Part shown: piece by piece, positions 62,581 to 64,000 of the stretch
How the letters are laid out: each line of letters begins with the position of its first letter
Position numbering within the stretch: the stretch's first letter is position 1
Origin: Clostridiaceae bacterium
Lineage (GTDB): Bacteria; Bacillota; Clostridia; Tissierellales; Sporanaerobacteraceae
Length of the DNA: 64,000 bases
Assembly: GCA_019391515.1 (NCBI GenBank)
Contig: JAHXQP010000030.1
Location: 248,001-312,000 of the forward strand
Direction of reading: 5' to 3'
Position numbers and translations under genes: made by a program
Notes under the pieces: model-generated
The model's database searches: none
What the model saw: the letters and a program-made list of their open reading frames with translations, nothing else
Told to the model about the DNA's origin: nothing

Positions 62581-63129
62581 TTAATAGTTATGCTCAATAT
62601 AATGAGATTTAAACATACAATAATATAAAGTAGTAACTTCCTTATTATCTAACAATCTTAATTTTTCATTTTTTTGAAATCTATATTTAAATCCACATTT
62701 CTCGTTTACTCTTTTTGAATTATTATTAAAATCAAAATGCCCACACCAAATTAAATCTAAATTTAGTTCATTAAAACCATATTTAAGTAAACAATTTACT
62801 GCCTCTGGAATAATTCCTCTTCCCCAATATTTAGGATTTAAAACATAACCTATTTCTTTCTGCTTTAATTCGGTAAGACTATCATCTGGTTTTCTATCGT
62901 GAAGCCCTATACCACCAATAACTTTATTTTCTTCCTTTAAAACAATAGCATATGTATTATCATCTCTAATAAACATTTTTATAATTTCTTTACTTTCTTC
63001 TTCATTTTTATGCGGTGGCCAACCAGCATTAGGACCTACTAGTTCACTTTTAGCATATTCATATAAATCCTTACTATCAGTTTCTTTCCATTCTCTTAAT
63101 ATTAGCCTTTCAGTTATTAATGTTTCCAT
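62581..63129 (-). CDS. GNAT-family N-acetyltransferase (RimJ/RimL type)
   Basis: This 182-residue protein starts METLITERLILREWKETD, the classic RimJ/RimL start, and has the acetyl-CoA motif IGYVLNPKYWGRGIIPEAV and NNNSKRVNEKCGF. A GGGGGAAAAC site precedes ATG 63129. Its promoter is the extended -10 TGGTATAAT of repeat copy E (63179-63171). Substrate could be a ribosomal protein, an antibiotic or another amine. Confidence 0.9.
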   Translation of the reverse strand: METLITERLILREWKETDSKDLYEYAKSELVGPNAGWPPHKNEEESKEIIKMFIRDDNTYAIVLKEENKVIGGIGLHDRKPDDSLTELKQKEIGYVLNPKYWGRGIIPEAVNCLLKYGFNELNLDLIWCGHFDFNNNSKRVNEKCGFKYRFQKNEKLRLLDNKEVTTLYYCMFKSHYIEHNY

Positions 63130-63156
63130 ATGTTTTCCCCCTGTTACTTCGTCATA

Positions 63157-63357
63157 TTTTACTTATACGTATTATACCATTTAATTCTAGTTTATGGTGT
63201 CCCCCTGGACATTAGTATATATGAAATACAGCTTATCCTACTTATGATACGGTTCACCGCACTAGTTCTATTAGCAAAACTTATTTAGTAATAGATATTT
63301 ATAAGATATAAGGTATAAATAAAACCAGTAAACTCTTCATGTAAACTTACTGGTTTA
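63157..63357 (-). repeat. Dispersed repeat element, copy E
   Basis: This full-length copy of about 200 nt has ACTTATACGTATTATACCAT, GGTTCACCGCACTAGTTCTA, ATATAAGGTATAAATAAAAC and the hairpin AAACCAGTAA/TTACTGGTTT (63322-63356). It aligns with copy D end to end. On the minus strand the hairpin follows the Fic gene and the extended -10 precedes the GNAT gene. Confidence 0.8.
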
Positions 63358-63436
63358 TAAAGCTATTTATTTAATTATTATAACCATATCCCATTTTCAC
63401 CACAAACTACAACCCTAACCATAATATATTCTTCAA

Positions 63437-64000
63437 TTAATCATTATTGAAATCATTCGCCATTTCTAAAACTGAAATATATCTCTCCAACTCTTCTTCT
63501 ACATATTCTTTAATCATTTCCGTTAGCATCTGAGGATTAGAATTATTTAAGCAAAAGTCCGTAAAACAATCATAGTATCTCTTTCTATCCTTAAACTTGA
63601 TGTTAATAGGAGGATATCCTTTTTTCATAAGTTCAAAGTTTATAATTAAGCGTCCAGTTCTACCATTCCCATCTATGAATGAATGTATAGCTTCAAATTG
63701 CAAATGAAATAATGCAACTCTTTCAATGATATGTTTATCGCTCATATCTTCATTATATTCATTGATTAGCCGTTCCATCAATACTGGTACTAGATATGGT
63801 TGAGGTGGTTCATGTACTGCTCCTAGAATAGTAACTGGTATACGTCTGTATTTTCCCCTATCTTGAGGCTTATCCATCAAAACTATACTATGAATATCCT
63901 TTATAATATTTTCTGATAACGATATTTTTTCCCTTACTAGTTCTTCTATATAAAAAAATGCCTCCTTATGTCCAATTACTTCTAAATGCTCTTTCAGTGG
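63437..64000 (-). CDS. Fic-family protein (5' end beyond right window edge)
   Basis: The visible 187 residues hold the Fic core: GKYRRIPVTILGAVHEPP, then HSFIDGNGRTGRLIINFELM, which is the full HxFxDGNGRxxR active site used to transfer AMP or a related group to a target hydroxyl. The part before 63880 (EHLEVIGHKEAFFYIEELVR) is the usual N-terminal region of class II-type Fic proteins, so the autoinhibitory motif lies outside the window. The gene ends in repeat copy E. Target unknown. Confidence 0.9.
   Translation of the reverse strand, partial: PLKEHLEVIGHKEAFFYIEELVREKISLSENIIKDIHSIVLMDKPQDRGKYRRIPVTILGAVHEPPQPYLVPVLMERLINEYNEDMSDKHIIERVALFHLQFEAIHSFIDGNGRTGRLIINFELMKKGYPPINIKFKDRKRYYDCFTDFCLNNSNPQMLTEMIKEYVEEELERYISVLEMANDFNND

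Noticed and set aside
51660-63357. Reading the dispersed repeats as integron attC sites
   Set aside because: I cannot find the RYYYAAC/GTTRRRY core pair in the copies, and there is no integrase in the window.

Overview
The window is AT-rich chromosomal DNA (roughly 30% GC by eye) from a low-GC, Gram-positive-type anaerobe. The gene set fits the Clostridia/Tissierellia: a tungstate transporter next to molybdopterin genes, a tRNA-sensing T-box leader, a fructose-type PTS, Bce-type antibiotic modules, AGGAGG-type ribosome binding sites and many strong intrinsic terminators. I see no rRNA, tRNA, CRISPR array, prophage or complete insertion sequence. The genus cannot be settled from this sequence.

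Layout. 0-3 kb: tungstate uptake and molybdenum/tungsten cofactor operon (tupA-tupB-tupC-mog-moeA, minus strand; moeA cut by the left edge). 3-8.4 kb: a MATE pump behind a possible attenuator, a DUF2812-like membrane protein, a phospholipase D-type enzyme and a DUF4825-like anchored protein. 8.4-25.8 kb: topoisomerase III, two ABC-F ATPases, a glycine-betaine transporter whose binding protein and permease are fused and which appears to start at AUU, an FtsX-type ABC exporter, a DEAD-box helicase, a UPF0316 protein, a pseudouridine synthase and a nucleoid-associated protein. 25.8-31.9 kb: a DeoR-controlled aldolase/PTS operon, then a LysR gene divergent from a CofE-like ligase. 31.9-36 kb: a four-gene envelope-lipid operon (two MGDG-synthase-type glycosyltransferases, a NodB deacetylase, a flippase-like protein). 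36-46 kb: two ABC transporters, each beside its own two-component system (a LuxR-type pair and a BceRS-AB module). 46-49 kb: a polar amino-acid ABC transporter behind a T-box whose likely specifier is the histidine codon CAC.

49-64 kb is an accessory stretch. Small genes, almost all on the minus strand, encode acetyltransferases, methyltransferases, small membrane proteins, XRE regulators, a Nudix enzyme, an LspA-like protein, an RtcB RNA ligase split by an HNH intein, and a Fic protein cut by the right edge. Several genes here are damaged: a HepT-like fragment, a decayed copy of a 73-residue membrane protein, a frameshifted lipoprotein, a frameshifted acetyltransferase, and an XRE gene whose tail runs into the antisense of a Nudix gene. 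Related intergenic elements of up to about 220 bp lie between these genes, all in one orientation. In the best copies a terminator-like hairpin follows the upstream gene and an extended -10 promoter precedes the next one.

The most noteworthy observations are this repeat family, the RtcB intein at the catalytic cysteine, the predicted His T-box, the AUU-start betaine transporter, and the leader RNAs before the MATE and UPF0316 genes. All calls come from reading the sequence; no database search was run.
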